Positions 14,165-20,727 of a DNA stretch of 25,577 nt are shown one piece after another (positions within the stretch are counted from its first letter, which is position 1; every line of letters begins with the position of its first letter). Below the pieces are notes generated by a model that ran no database searches, was not told the DNA's origin, and worked only from the letters and a program-made list of their open reading frames with translations. A program made the position numbers and the translations under genes. The DNA is from a virus, in the IMG/VR virus record IMGVR_UViG_3300028608_000071, positions 1 through 25,577 of that record. The stretch is one strand, 5' to 3'.

Positions 14165-14958
14165 CACAGGCGCTCCTTGCGTGTCATTTGATCTATCAAC
14201 TTCAGTTGCTCAGCCTTGCGCGAGGCGAGTCGCCGGCGCTCTGCCCGCGCATCCCATTGGAATTGAATTTGTTTGCGGCGGCGCAGTGCCTGCAGGTCGT
14301 CCCTGACCTCTTGCCAACGGGCCCGAAGCTTTGCGGAAGGCTGCACAGCTGACCCTGTTAGCAAGCCAGCAATGGCCTGGCCATCTTCGGTGATTGGCGC
14401 AATGCGAAGGTCAGACAGGTACTGGGTGCCGGTTTGCTGGCTGATCAGTTGCATGCGAACTGCCGATTCAATTGCCGTCACCCGCCGTACTGGGTCATGG
14501 CCCAGCGAAACACTCCAAGACACCGGGGTCGCTTCGGCGCGAGCCTGGGCTACCAGGCGTTCGTACGCACTCATGAACGCCATTCGCGCGCCGACCTTGT
14601 CACCCAATCGAAGGATCGAATCAGCCGCAGTCATGGCTTGCTGGATCTCAGCGGTGAGAACGACAGTTTCGCTTTCGTCGTGCCCGCAAAGAGCAATCGA
14701 CCATGCCTCATCCTTGCCCGGGCGGCCGTCGGCGGCCTGGACGCGCTGCAGGATGTCCGCCATGGCCAGCTTGCCCTTCACCTCGAAGCGACAGGCCTTC
14801 AGCGCAGCTTTCACGACGGGCACGGAGTAAGCGCACAGGTCTTCAGCCATCATTGCCGCAGTACCTGGGTTCATCTCCTGGCCCATGGCCTCAGCGGTGG
14901 CGCAGATCGCTGCCGCCAGGCCGGCAACCTGCTGGTCATTCATTTCAAAGGTATTCAT
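14164..14958 (-). CDS. putative replication accessory (helicase-loader-position) protein
   Basis: A 264-residue, mostly helical protein starting MNTFEMNDQQVAGLAAAICA. The N-terminal region (residues 1-85) has ATAEAMGQEMNPGTAAMMAEDL and VVKAALKACRFEVKGKLAMADILQRV. This resembles the N-terminal part of lambda P-type loaders, where a helix ends with a 'f.P.~~~i~~' segment. The C-terminus is a long basic helix (residues 205-264). It follows the O-type initiator with a 14-base overlap, the position of lambda P. I see no Walker A motif, so it is not a DnaC-type ATPase. The helicase-loader role is inferred from position. Confidence 0.5.
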   Translation of the reverse strand: MNTFEMNDQQVAGLAAAICATAEAMGQEMNPGTAAMMAEDLCAYSVPVVKAALKACRFEVKGKLAMADILQRVQAADGRPGKDEAWSIALCGHDESETVVLTAEIQQAMTAADSILRLGDKVGARMAFMSAYERLVAQARAEATPVSWSVSLGHDPVRRVTAIESAVRMQLISQQTGTQYLSDLRIAPITEDGQAIAGLLTGSAVQPSAKLRARWQEVRDDLQALRRRKQIQFQWDARAERRRLASRKAEQLKLIDQMTRKERL

Positions 14959-15916
14959 TGCGTGCCCCCGCTTGGCGCTTGGCCAGAACCATCTGGGCTG
15001 CCTGCTCGGCTGCCGATGCGTTCGCTTCGGTGCGCTCCAACTGGCGCGCAGTGGCGCCGTTGATGCGCTGACCGGTCACCCACTGGGTGTGATAGCTCTC
15101 GGCGTTGGCCAACAGGTCGTTTAGGCTGTGGCACTTGCGGAGGACCGCGGCATCGCTGGTTTTCAGGTAGTGCGCGGCGACATGGTGAGCGACATCGGCG
15201 CCGAGGCGGTCGACCAGTTGGCCGAGCTGACCGCCGACCTTGGCGTTCCAAACCGGCCAGGTGCTGTAGCGTTTGCGGTAGGCCATGGCGTAGTTCGCCC
15301 AGGCCTTGAAGGTTTTGCAGGACTGGTCTTTGGGGCCCGGCATGTCGGCGGGAATCTCAACGCGGGGACCGTCGGTGCGGTCAACCACCAGCACCAGGTT
15401 GCGGGCCGGCTTGTCCGGGCCGTCATGCAAGTCCTGACTGGTATCCTGATTGGTACCCTGATGATTGGTATCCTGATTTGTCGGAGATTTTTCCGACCCT
15501 GGCTCGGATTTTTCTCCGACCTTGATCGGATTTTTTTCCGAGGTAGATCGGATTTTTTTCCGACCCTTGTTCTCTGGTGGGGTCGGATATTTTTCCGACC
15601 CATCAAGCTTCTGATTCCACTCGATCGCCTTCTCGGTCAAGCGGAACAGAGTGATGTTCGAGGTGCTGGAAAGCTCAATCAAACCGGCTTCTTCCAGGGC
15701 CTTCAGCATGCGGTAAGCGGTGTCCGGCTTATCGGTGAGCAGCGGCAGCTCCTCGATGATCTTGGCCTTGCTCAGCGCGAAGAAGATCCCGTCGTCCGTC
15801 TTGATTGGCTTGGTCCAGCTCGGGCAGCCGTAGACGAAGGCGAACAGTAGGGCCTGCTGAGAGTTCAGCCCCCACTCCAGCGCCTTCACCTGATTGATCG
15901 TGACGGTGAATTGCAT
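14945..15916 (-). CDS. O-type replication initiator with internal origin
   Basis: The ATG at 15916 (MQFTVTINQVKALEWGLNSQ) lies 1 base after the rha stop, with a GGAAGG site upstream; a longer frame to 15949 is inside rha. The 323-residue product has an N-terminal winged-helix (residues 1-95, with LSKAKIIEELPLLTDKPDTA and MLKALEEAGLIELS). A Lys/Ser/Glu-rich linker with SEK repeats follows at about 105-150, then a NQDT-repeat stretch. The C-terminal domain is at about 190-323 (TFKAWANYAMAYRKRYSTWP) and probably contacts the loader. The linker is encoded by five iterons (15481-15598), as in lambda O, where the origin lies inside the initiator gene. Confidence 0.8.
   Translation of the reverse strand: MQFTVTINQVKALEWGLNSQQALLFAFVYGCPSWTKPIKTDDGIFFALSKAKIIEELPLLTDKPDTAYRMLKALEEAGLIELSSTSNITLFRLTEKAIEWNQKLDGSEKYPTPPENKGRKKIRSTSEKNPIKVGEKSEPGSEKSPTNQDTNHQGTNQDTSQDLHDGPDKPARNLVLVVDRTDGPRVEIPADMPGPKDQSCKTFKAWANYAMAYRKRYSTWPVWNAKVGGQLGQLVDRLGADVAHHVAAHYLKTSDAAVLRKCHSLNDLLANAESYHTQWVTGQRINGATARQLERTEANASAAEQAAQMVLAKRQAGARNEYL
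15434..15480. repeat. tandem 12-bp repeats next to the iterons
   Basis: Units CTGACTGGTATC, CTGATTGGTACC and CTGATGATTGGTATC lie head to tail, then CTGATTTG. They encode the NQDT/HQGT repeats of the initiator linker and adjoin the iterons, so they may be part of the origin, for example the melting region. Confidence 0.6.
15481..15598. repeat. replication origin: five palindromic iterons inside the initiator gene
   Basis: Five 16-bp palindromic copies of the type TCGGAWWTTTTTCCGA start at 15481, 15504, 15526, 15548 and 15583. The first four are 22-23 bp apart, about two helical turns. Each arm is TCGGA/TCCGA with an A/T centre. They are the expected binding sites of the initiator that contains them, as in lambda ori. 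The protein-level trace is a series of SEK repeats. Confidence 0.85.
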
Positions 15917-15917
15917 A

Positions 15918-16724
15918 TCAGGCCTTCCCGACCAGTTTGGCCAGTTCAAGGAAGCGATCGACGTACCAGTGAGGTTGCGTCTCGCGGGGGGATTGAGGGC
16001 TGGTGAGGTTCTTGCCGAAGGCCATGCCCTTCTCGGTGATCGACCAGAACGGGACCATTTCCTGCTTGGAGTTCTTGCGTTTGAGTTGCGTCAGGTAACC
16101 CCTGGCCTCAAGTGCACGATTGAACGCCGCCGGCGCGTAACGGATGCTATGGTCTTTCAGCAAGGCTGTGGCTGACTTGGTGGGCATCGAGTAACCGCCA
16201 GCTGCGTCGGATGCAGCGTCCACCGCGTAGCCTGGGAGAAACTTCGGATCTAGTCCGTTGTTCTGGGCAATTTTGGTGAGCATGGCCATCTGGCAAGACG
16301 CCGCCGGCTTCAGCAGCCGAGTGAAGCACTCCATGATGGCGATCTCGCCGACGACCTTGGTGCCATTCAGCAGCACCTGCTCCCGGGCGCCCTGCTGCCG
16401 CTCCAGTTCATGCCAGCGGCGGATCACCTTCATGCGTAGCGGTGCGCTATAGCCGGTGAGCAGGCAATCAGTGTGCTCGCGGTCGAGCATGTACTCGGCC
16501 TGCTCGCGGTTCTGCCCATCCAGGTAGATGTGCTCAAAACTGAGTACATCTATCTTCAGCTCTTTCAGCATCGCCACGATGTCGCGTTTTACGTTTGCGT
16601 GACGCTTACCGGTGACGTTGGCGATCTCGCGGGACGACATTGTGGTCCGCGACACGTTTTCAGAATTCGCAAAACGTGTCGCGACATTGGCCGTGGTATT
16701 GCTCGAATTGAATTGGCTCTGCAT
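15918..16724 (-). CDS. Rha-family phage regulator/antirepressor
   Basis: A 268-residue protein. The Rha N-terminal domain starts at about residue 29: MSSREIANVTGKRHANVKRD, then AEYMLDREHTDCLLTGYSAP and MKVIRRWHELE. The C-terminal domain (about 130-268) has ATALLKDHSIRYAPAAFNRAL, EARGYLTQLKRKNSK, and FWSITEKGMAFGKNL with an 'RETQPHWYVDRFLEL' end. This matches phage antirepressor C-terminal domains common in Pseudomonas phages. Such proteins modulate the repressor or host functions. The start at 16724 has GAGAGA 8 bases upstream. A second start at 16640 (MSSREI) would remove the 28 residues partly encoded by the palindromic element at 16647-16686. Confidence 0.8.
   Translation of the reverse strand: MQSQFNSSNTTANVATRFANSENVSRTTMSSREIANVTGKRHANVKRDIVAMLKELKIDVLSFEHIYLDGQNREQAEYMLDREHTDCLLTGYSAPLRMKVIRRWHELERQQGAREQVLLNGTKVVGEIAIMECFTRLLKPAASCQMAMLTKIAQNNGLDPKFLPGYAVDAASDAAGGYSMPTKSATALLKDHSIRYAPAAFNRALEARGYLTQLKRKNSKQEMVPFWSITEKGMAFGKNLTSPQSPRETQPHWYVDRFLELAKLVGKA
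16647..16686. promoter_or_regulatory. 40-bp inverted-repeat element at the start of rha
   Basis: The arms CGCGACACGTTTT and AAAACGTGTCGCG form a perfect 13-bp stem around a 10-base centre; one end extends to the perfect palindrome TGTCGCGACA. It lies within the first codons of the longer rha frame and just before the internal start. It matches the element at 11176-11215 in front of acb2. In the two genes it is read in different frames, so the conservation is at the DNA or RNA level. Confidence 0.75.
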
Positions 16725-16751
16725 AATCGAGTCTCTCTAGTTTTGCAGATG

Positions 16752-16777
16752 AGCCGACCTTCTCCGTCGGCTTTTTT
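16752..16777 (+). terminator. plus-strand intrinsic terminator within the minus-strand lytic operon
   Basis: AGCCGAC and GTCGGCT form a 7-bp stem with a 7-base loop, followed on the plus strand by six T residues. No T tract follows on the minus strand, so it does not act on the lytic transcript. It would stop plus-strand (antisense) transcription coming from the left, for example from the region of the rha start. Confidence 0.7.
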
Positions 16778-16788
16778 GTGCCTGGGAT

Positions 16789-17409
16789 TTAGGCGATGGA
16801 TTTCAAACTCGGGCGGTGCTTCGCCAGCAGTGCTTCGGCCTTCCGCCCCAACTCCCCTGCCCGCGCTTCCACCTGGCGGCACTGCGTCACGAAAGCTGGC
16901 AGATGCGGCAGATCGGCTTCGCACATCACTTGGTCATCGAACACTTCGCTGCCGGTGTCGATGACGTCACCGAGTGCCCGGATCAGCGCGCCAAAGCTCT
17001 TGTTCGCGCATTGCTCGCTCTGCATTTGGCGGGCACCCGTCAAGCCGTGGCGGCCCGCCAGCTCGTTGATGCAGTGATCGCGAAATTCAGGCTCCAGGGC
17101 ATTCACCCAGGACTCTTCAAGCCACGACGGCATTTCCTGATCGCCGGTCAGCCAGCGCTGAACACGCTTGAGCCAGCGACCGGTCGCTTTCACGAATTCG
17201 CTTACGTCGTTCTGGCGGGCCAATTCGTCGAAGTCAGGCACCTTGGCCAGCTCGATCTTCAAGGCCGGAACGCGCAGGTAAATTTCCCGGCTCAGTGCTT
17301 GGGCGAAATCGTCCTGGCTCAAGCTGGTGCGGGCGATCTGGTTTTGAGCATGAGCGACCAGCACCTGGTCACGGGTTTGAACGCTGTGTCTTGAACTGGA
17401 CGTATTCAT
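16789..17409 (-). CDS. hypothetical early protein in the cII position
   Basis: The ATG at 17409 has GAGAG 7 bases upstream; a frame extending to 17439 has no site. The 206-residue product starts MNTSSSRHSVQTRDQVLVAH. It has helical regions QDDFAQALSREIYLRVPALK and VSEFVKATGRWLKRVQRWLTG, the signature-like PSWLEESWVNALEPEFRDHC followed by INELAGRHGL, and a helical C-terminus (QCRQVEARAGELGRKAEALLA). I do not recognise a named family and see no classic helix-turn-helix. It is the first full gene after cro in the lytic direction, where lambda has cII, so a regulatory role is possible. Confidence 0.6.
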   Translation of the reverse strand: MNTSSSRHSVQTRDQVLVAHAQNQIARTSLSQDDFAQALSREIYLRVPALKIELAKVPDFDELARQNDVSEFVKATGRWLKRVQRWLTGDQEMPSWLEESWVNALEPEFRDHCINELAGRHGLTGARQMQSEQCANKSFGALIRALGDVIDTGSEVFDDQVMCEADLPHLPAFVTQCRQVEARAGELGRKAEALLAKHRPSLKSIA

Positions 17410-17472
17410 GGGGCTCTCTCGTTCGTATTCTGGGTTCATGCCAAATCGCTACTACTGATCAGGGACGCATCC

Positions 17473-17679
17473 ATGACCGACTCTTCAGAACTGCAAGGCG
17501 AGATAACCGCCCTTTGCTGCTTTGTGGCTGCCTTGGCATCCACCCTGCCCTTGTCTTCTCAGCTCAGGCTTTGGCCTGCGTTTGAATCGAAGGCCAATCA
17601 ACTGCGTTGTCAGTTGAGCCAAGAAGCTCTTCGCGGCTTCGAGCAGGCGACAATTACGCTCAGCTCGAAGCGTGGTTAA
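17473..17679 (+). CDS. hypothetical 68-residue protein, antisense in the early lytic operon
   Basis: The ATG at 17473 has AGGGA 7 bases upstream. The product starts MTDSSELQGEITALCCFVAA and is helical: a hydrophobic first helix (ITALCCFVAALASTLPL), then FESKANQLRCQLSQEALRGF. The sequence has a normal coding composition and a 'LA..LP...Q......fE.~a' pattern seen in small Pseudomonas phage proteins. It lies on the plus strand between cro and the cII-position gene, overlapping the end of cro by 4 bases tail to tail. It would be made from transcripts antisense to the lytic message. Function unknown. Confidence 0.5.
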   Translation: MTDSSELQGEITALCCFVAALASTLPLSSQLRLWPAFESKANQLRCQLSQEALRGFEQATITLSSKRG

Positions 17680-17870
17680 GCAGCGGACTTTTGTGACGGA
17701 AACGGGCGCTGTTCATTTGCTTGGAAACTTCCGTCAGGAAGCTCCTGAACACGGATGTCGCGTTTGGCTGAAAGCGCCTTGTGAATTGCTGGGGCAGTGA
17801 CACGAAGCAGCCTTGCGGCTTCGGACTGCCCTTTTTCAGCAACAAACTTGTCGAGGGGGGTCTCGTTCAT
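17676..17870 (-). CDS. cro: Cro repressor
   Basis: A 64-residue protein starting MNETPLDKFVAEKGQSEAAR, with GAGG 7 bases before the ATG. It lines up along its length with lambda Cro: 'L.dfv...Gq..aA..L.v...ai.ka' for the helix-turn-helix (residues 9-33), then RDIRVQELPDGSFQANEQRP and FPSQKSAA, equivalent to lambda's 'DGSVYAEEVKPFPSNKKTTA' (shown here in part). Cro represses cI and tunes early promoters. It is the first gene of the minus-strand lytic transcript, facing cI across a 104-bp operator region. Confidence 0.9.
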   Translation of the reverse strand: MNETPLDKFVAEKGQSEAARLLRVTAPAIHKALSAKRDIRVQELPDGSFQANEQRPFPSQKSAA

Positions 17871-17903
17871 GATCAAGCCTCGGTCGTAGATGATTCGAAT
17901 ATT

Positions 17904-17963
17904 AACCATCTGTTAATTATAAATCAATACCGATGGTTTCTTCTTATTTTTAACCGTTGGTAT
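17904..17963. promoter_or_regulatory. OR-like region: three CI/Cro operators
   Basis: Three related sites lie between cro and cI: AACCATCTGTTA (17904-17915), ATACCGATGGTT (17927-17938, inverted) and AACCGTTGGTAT (17952-17963). The consensus is AACCATCGGTAT. Centres are 23-25 bp apart, about two turns, as in lambda OR. The same motif recurs twice at 22397-22432. Confidence 0.85.
17916..17921 (-). promoter_or_regulatory. PR (cro promoter) -10 box
   Basis: A perfect TATAAT on the minus strand lies between the first two operators. The -35 region falls on the second operator and is weak by sequence. Predicted transcription starts inside the first operator, so repressor binding would block it. Confidence 0.65.
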
Positions 17964-17966
17964 ACA
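17961..17966 (+). promoter_or_regulatory. PRM (cI promoter) -10 box, near-leaderless cI message
   Basis: TATACA overlaps the third operator and ends 8 bases before the cI ATG, so transcription would start at or within about 2 bases of the ATG. No ribosome site precedes the ATG. This matches the leaderless cI message of lambda PRM. Confidence 0.55.
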
Positions 17967-17974
17967 TTCGCGCG

Positions 17975-18856
17975 ATGACCAAAAAACGAATCCTCCCGCC
18001 TGAGCTGATCGCCGAATGCGCAGCCGCGCACGACTTATTCCTGTCGAAGAAGAACGAGCTGAAGCTCAGCCAGAAGAAAATTGCCGATGAGGCCGGGATG
18101 ACTCCGGCTGCAGTGAATCTTTACTTCAAGGGCATCAATCCCCTGAACACTAAATTCGCCGCCGTTCTTGCACGCATGCTTGATGAGCCTGTCTCTGCAT
18201 TCAGCCCGCGCCTGGCTGACGAGATAGCGGCGCTGACCAGCGCCACGGCCAAGCCAGCCGTAGCGGTAGGATCGAGTGCGGCCGATAAAGTGATGGAGAT
18301 GATCCGCAAGCATGCAGGTAAGAATCTGGATGCGGACGCTCAGGAAAAAATCGCGGCGGCGGCGCTGTCTGCCGCTGGCGAGGCGCACGGCAAAGTAATT
18401 CAGGCTGATTTTTCCGGGATAAAAGCAAGGCCTGAAGAAATCGTGATTCGCCAATACGACGTGCGCGCGTCCATGGGGCACGGCCAGGTCCCAGCTGAAT
18501 ACAACGAGGTAATAAGAAACCTCATTATTCGCGAGGACGTGCTGCGCGAAAAAGGCATTACCTACACCTCCCCCCACTCTCTCGCCATGATTACCGGCTG
18601 GGGTCAGAGCATGGAGGGAACGATCAACGATAAAGACCCACTGATCGTCGACAAGGGTGTCAACGAGTACGCAGGCGACGGGATATACGTACTGACCTGG
18701 CATGAGCATTTATTCATAAAGCGTATTCAGTTACTGGACTCAGAGCGTTTCTTGCTTGTGTCCGACAATCCGCACGTCAGGGATCAAGAGGCGAGAATCG
18801 AAGACGTGACGGTTCACGCCAAAGTGCTGCTGATCTGGAATGCGAGGAAAGCTTGA
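17975..18856 (+). CDS. cI: CI-type prophage repressor (HTH plus S24 peptidase domain)
   Basis: The ATG at 17975 gives 293 residues (MTKKRILPPELIAECAAAHD). The helix-turn-helix lies at about 31-60 (LSQKKIADEAGMTPAAVNLY). An Ala-rich linker follows (90-145). The S24/LexA-like domain has YDVRASMGHGQ at 161-171, GWGQSMEGTINDKDPLIVDKG with Ser212, and HEHLFIKRIQ with Lys249, forming the Ser-Lys dyad (37 residues apart, as in LexA). At the usual cleavage site the residues are Met167-Gly168 instead of Ala-Gly; another Ala-Gly pair (134-135) lies in the linker. Repressor maintains lysogeny by binding the operators at 17904-17963 and 22397-22432. Confidence 0.92.
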   Translation: MTKKRILPPELIAECAAAHDLFLSKKNELKLSQKKIADEAGMTPAAVNLYFKGINPLNTKFAAVLARMLDEPVSAFSPRLADEIAALTSATAKPAVAVGSSAADKVMEMIRKHAGKNLDADAQEKIAAAALSAAGEAHGKVIQADFSGIKARPEEIVIRQYDVRASMGHGQVPAEYNEVIRNLIIREDVLREKGITYTSPHSLAMITGWGQSMEGTINDKDPLIVDKGVNEYAGDGIYVLTWHEHLFIKRIQLLDSERFLLVSDNPHVRDQEARIEDVTVHAKVLLIWNARKA

Positions 18857-18859
18857 GCC

Positions 18860-19087
18860 ATGCCTCTCACCAAGCCCAACCAGGAACTAAGCCGCGATCT
18901 GAAAGCCGCAGCCTCCGCGATCGAGGATGCCGCACACGATCTTTTCCGTGAGGCCAAGACCTACGCTGAGCCTGAGTTCCTGGCAGTCATGGAGAAGATC
19001 GCAATGCTGCATGAGCACATGGATCGGCTGATGGAGTATGCCGAGGAAGTGAAGGTTGGGCGAATAACGCGAGCGAAGTCTGAGTAG
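18860..19087 (+). CDS. hypothetical small helical protein behind cI
   Basis: A 75-residue protein starting MPLTKPNQELSRDLKAAASA. The gene lies 3 bases behind the cI stop and is therefore probably on the cI transcript. The product is almost wholly helical and acidic (AIEDAAHDLFREAKTYAEPE, then FLAVMEKIAMLHEHMDRLME), with a basic end. No family is recognised. Expression in the lysogen is inferred from position. Confidence 0.6.
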   Translation: MPLTKPNQELSRDLKAAASAIEDAAHDLFREAKTYAEPEFLAVMEKIAMLHEHMDRLMEYAEEVKVGRITRAKSE

Positions 19088-19138
19088 GCGCCGAAAAATT
19101 TACTTGAAAACGGATTTTAATTTGAGCCAAGGATAGGT

Positions 19139-19315
19139 ATGAAAAAGACGATGGCATTCTTTGCGCTGGCAACGCTTGTTGGCTGCAACGCACACACACC
19201 AGTGCCCTCTCCTCTTCCTCAGGGCAACATGCCGATGACTCAACAGGAGTATCAAGAAGCCGAGCAGCTGCTCCTCAAGAAGCAGCCATTGCCGGCCGAT
19301 GAGCGTGCGGAATAG
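19139..19315 (+). CDS. small prophage lipoprotein
   Basis: A 58-residue protein starting MKKTMAFFALATLVGCNAHT, a clear lipoprotein signal: Lys-rich start, hydrophobic helix and lipobox LVGC with Cys16. The mature part is short, Pro/Gln-rich and acidic (QQEYQEAEQLLLKKQPLPAD). AAGGA lies 7 bases before the ATG. It is probably anchored in the outer or inner membrane as a lipid-modified peptide. It lies downstream of cI in the prophage-expressed region, where small lipoproteins often block superinfecting phages (for example Llp/Cor-like), but this role is only an inference. Confidence 0.7.
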   Translation: MKKTMAFFALATLVGCNAHTPVPSPLPQGNMPMTQQEYQEAEQLLLKKQPLPADERAE

Positions 19316-19355
19316 GTGAAGGCGGAAAAGGATTCTAGAGGCATGCGCAGATGGT

Positions 19356-19384
19356 TTGTAATTGCGCGCCTAAAATTTTATAGT
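19356..19384 (+). promoter_or_regulatory. sigma70-type promoter candidate for the STAS-GHKL gene
   Basis: TTGTAA and TATAGT are separated by exactly 17 bp in an A/T-rich gap. This would start transcription about 35 bases before the ATG at 19427, whose ribosome site AAGGAG is near-perfect. So the accessory gene may be expressed independently of cI. Confidence 0.5.
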
Positions 19385-19426
19385 TGGTTTAAATTCATAT
19401 TAAAATGAGCATGAAAAGGAGTTCAG

Positions 19427-20725
19427 ATGTATCACGAAGGTTTCGAAGAGCTTAAGCGCGAACTGGAGTCTTCTAGTATTGAAAGGCTAACTTTGCCTGC
19501 TCGCTTTTCTTTCAAAGAGCATGATGTTTATGATTTCGACCGACTAATAAAATTTTTTGATTGGACACTCACAAACAAACCAGTAGAAATAGATCTAACG
19601 AAATGCCACACCGCTAATTACCAAGCGCTGTCACTACTCGCAATTTACGGCTGGAAGCTAAAATCGCAGGGATGTAGGGTAACCTTTCTCGAGAACAGTA
19701 AAACAACGGGGGCCAGTGAAATGTGGCGGAGCATGGGCGCCCGCGGTCTCTTTGCAGTTCTTTTCAATGGCGGCCAACAATTCAAAGGCCATCACTTCAA
19801 ACCGTTATTTGCGGTAAGGGACTCTAAAGATTTCGGAACGGTTATCACCTCAGCAGAATCGTATACTAACGGTTTCAACGTCGAATATGAAGGAACCTTA
19901 CGATACGTACTGAGCGAGTTGCTTTATAATACCATGGAACATGGAAAGTGCTATTCAGGGACCGGATCAGTCAGAATACCGTCTCTGGTACAATTCACCT
20001 GGTATAAACAAAGGAATGAGATTCAGTTCATAATCGCTGATCTCGGGATGGGTATAAAGCGCCATGTAGAACAAGCGTTTCCGCCTCTTGATTCGGACGA
20101 GGATGCGATCGAATTTGCTCTTCGCGCAAAGGTTTCTGGAACATTTGGGAAAAATGACCCGTACAGAAACAAAAATAACGCAGGCATGGGGCTCTATATC
20201 TCCTCCAGCATTATACGGCGGTTAAACGCTGATATGCATATCCTCTCCGGCAATGGGCTTGTTCACATTTCCCCTAGGGATGTTACAAGAAGACGCATGA
20301 ATACGGAATGGCCCGGAACACTGGTACTTGTATCATTACGACTAGAAAAAAATCCAACTTTTTTGCTCCACAAAATGATGCAGGAATTCCGCGCGGCCGC
20401 CGACTCCGAACAAAAAAACGGGGATACAGAAGAGGCAAAATCAAGATTTTTAGTAGGGATTAATAATTTTTTTGGCCGTTACGCAGAAGACAAAGAAGCG
20501 GCAATTAGTTTTAGGGATAGGCGTATTTTTCCTGCCATTGAGGAAGGAAAGATTATAGTAGTTGATTTCGAAAATGTTGTAAGTTCACCTCATAGTTTTC
20601 TGAGTGCGTTACTAGCGTCTCCAATAAAAAGCTTGGGTATGATCGCATTTAAAAGGATTAAATTTGTGAACGCTACGCCTGAAATACGAGAGACGATCGA
20701 TTTCATCATGGAGGACAACACCTAA
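19427..20725 (+). CDS. STAS-like/GHKL ATPase/DUF4325-like accessory protein
   Basis: A 432-residue protein in three parts. Residues about 20-115 look like a STAS-type domain (PVEIDLTKCHTANYQALSLL, then a helix and QGCRVTFLE). Residues about 155-305 are a GHKL ATPase with N box E164/N168/E171-H172 (SELLYNTMEHGK), G1 box DLGMG at 205-209, G2 box GMGL at 253-256 and G3 GT at 297-298. Residues about 365-428 resemble DUF4325, a STAS-like fold (RIFPAIEEGKIIVVDFENVV, SFLSALL). No phosphoacceptor His domain is visible, so it is not a typical sensor kinase; it looks more like an anti-sigma/partner-switch fusion. Codon use is much more AT-rich than the phage backbone. Its place between cI and OL suggests a lysogenic conversion or exclusion gene. 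Confidence 0.75.
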   Translation: MYHEGFEELKRELESSSIERLTLPARFSFKEHDVYDFDRLIKFFDWTLTNKPVEIDLTKCHTANYQALSLLAIYGWKLKSQGCRVTFLENSKTTGASEMWRSMGARGLFAVLFNGGQQFKGHHFKPLFAVRDSKDFGTVITSAESYTNGFNVEYEGTLRYVLSELLYNTMEHGKCYSGTGSVRIPSLVQFTWYKQRNEIQFIIADLGMGIKRHVEQAFPPLDSDEDAIEFALRAKVSGTFGKNDPYRNKNNAGMGLYISSSIIRRLNADMHILSGNGLVHISPRDVTRRRMNTEWPGTLVLVSLRLEKNPTFLLHKMMQEFRAAADSEQKNGDTEEAKSRFLVGINNFFGRYAEDKEAAISFRDRRIFPAIEEGKIIVVDFENVVSSPHSFLSALLASPIKSLGMIAFKRIKFVNATPEIRETIDFIMEDNT

Positions 20726-20727
20726 GC

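Noticed and set aside
15434-15598. Possible CRISPR-like array
   Set aside because: The repeats are palindromic iterons inside a coding frame with spacers of only 6-19 bp; this is an origin, not CRISPR.
18035-18709. 224-codon minus-strand frame inside cI
   Set aside because: Antisense to the repressor gene; no recognisable domain.
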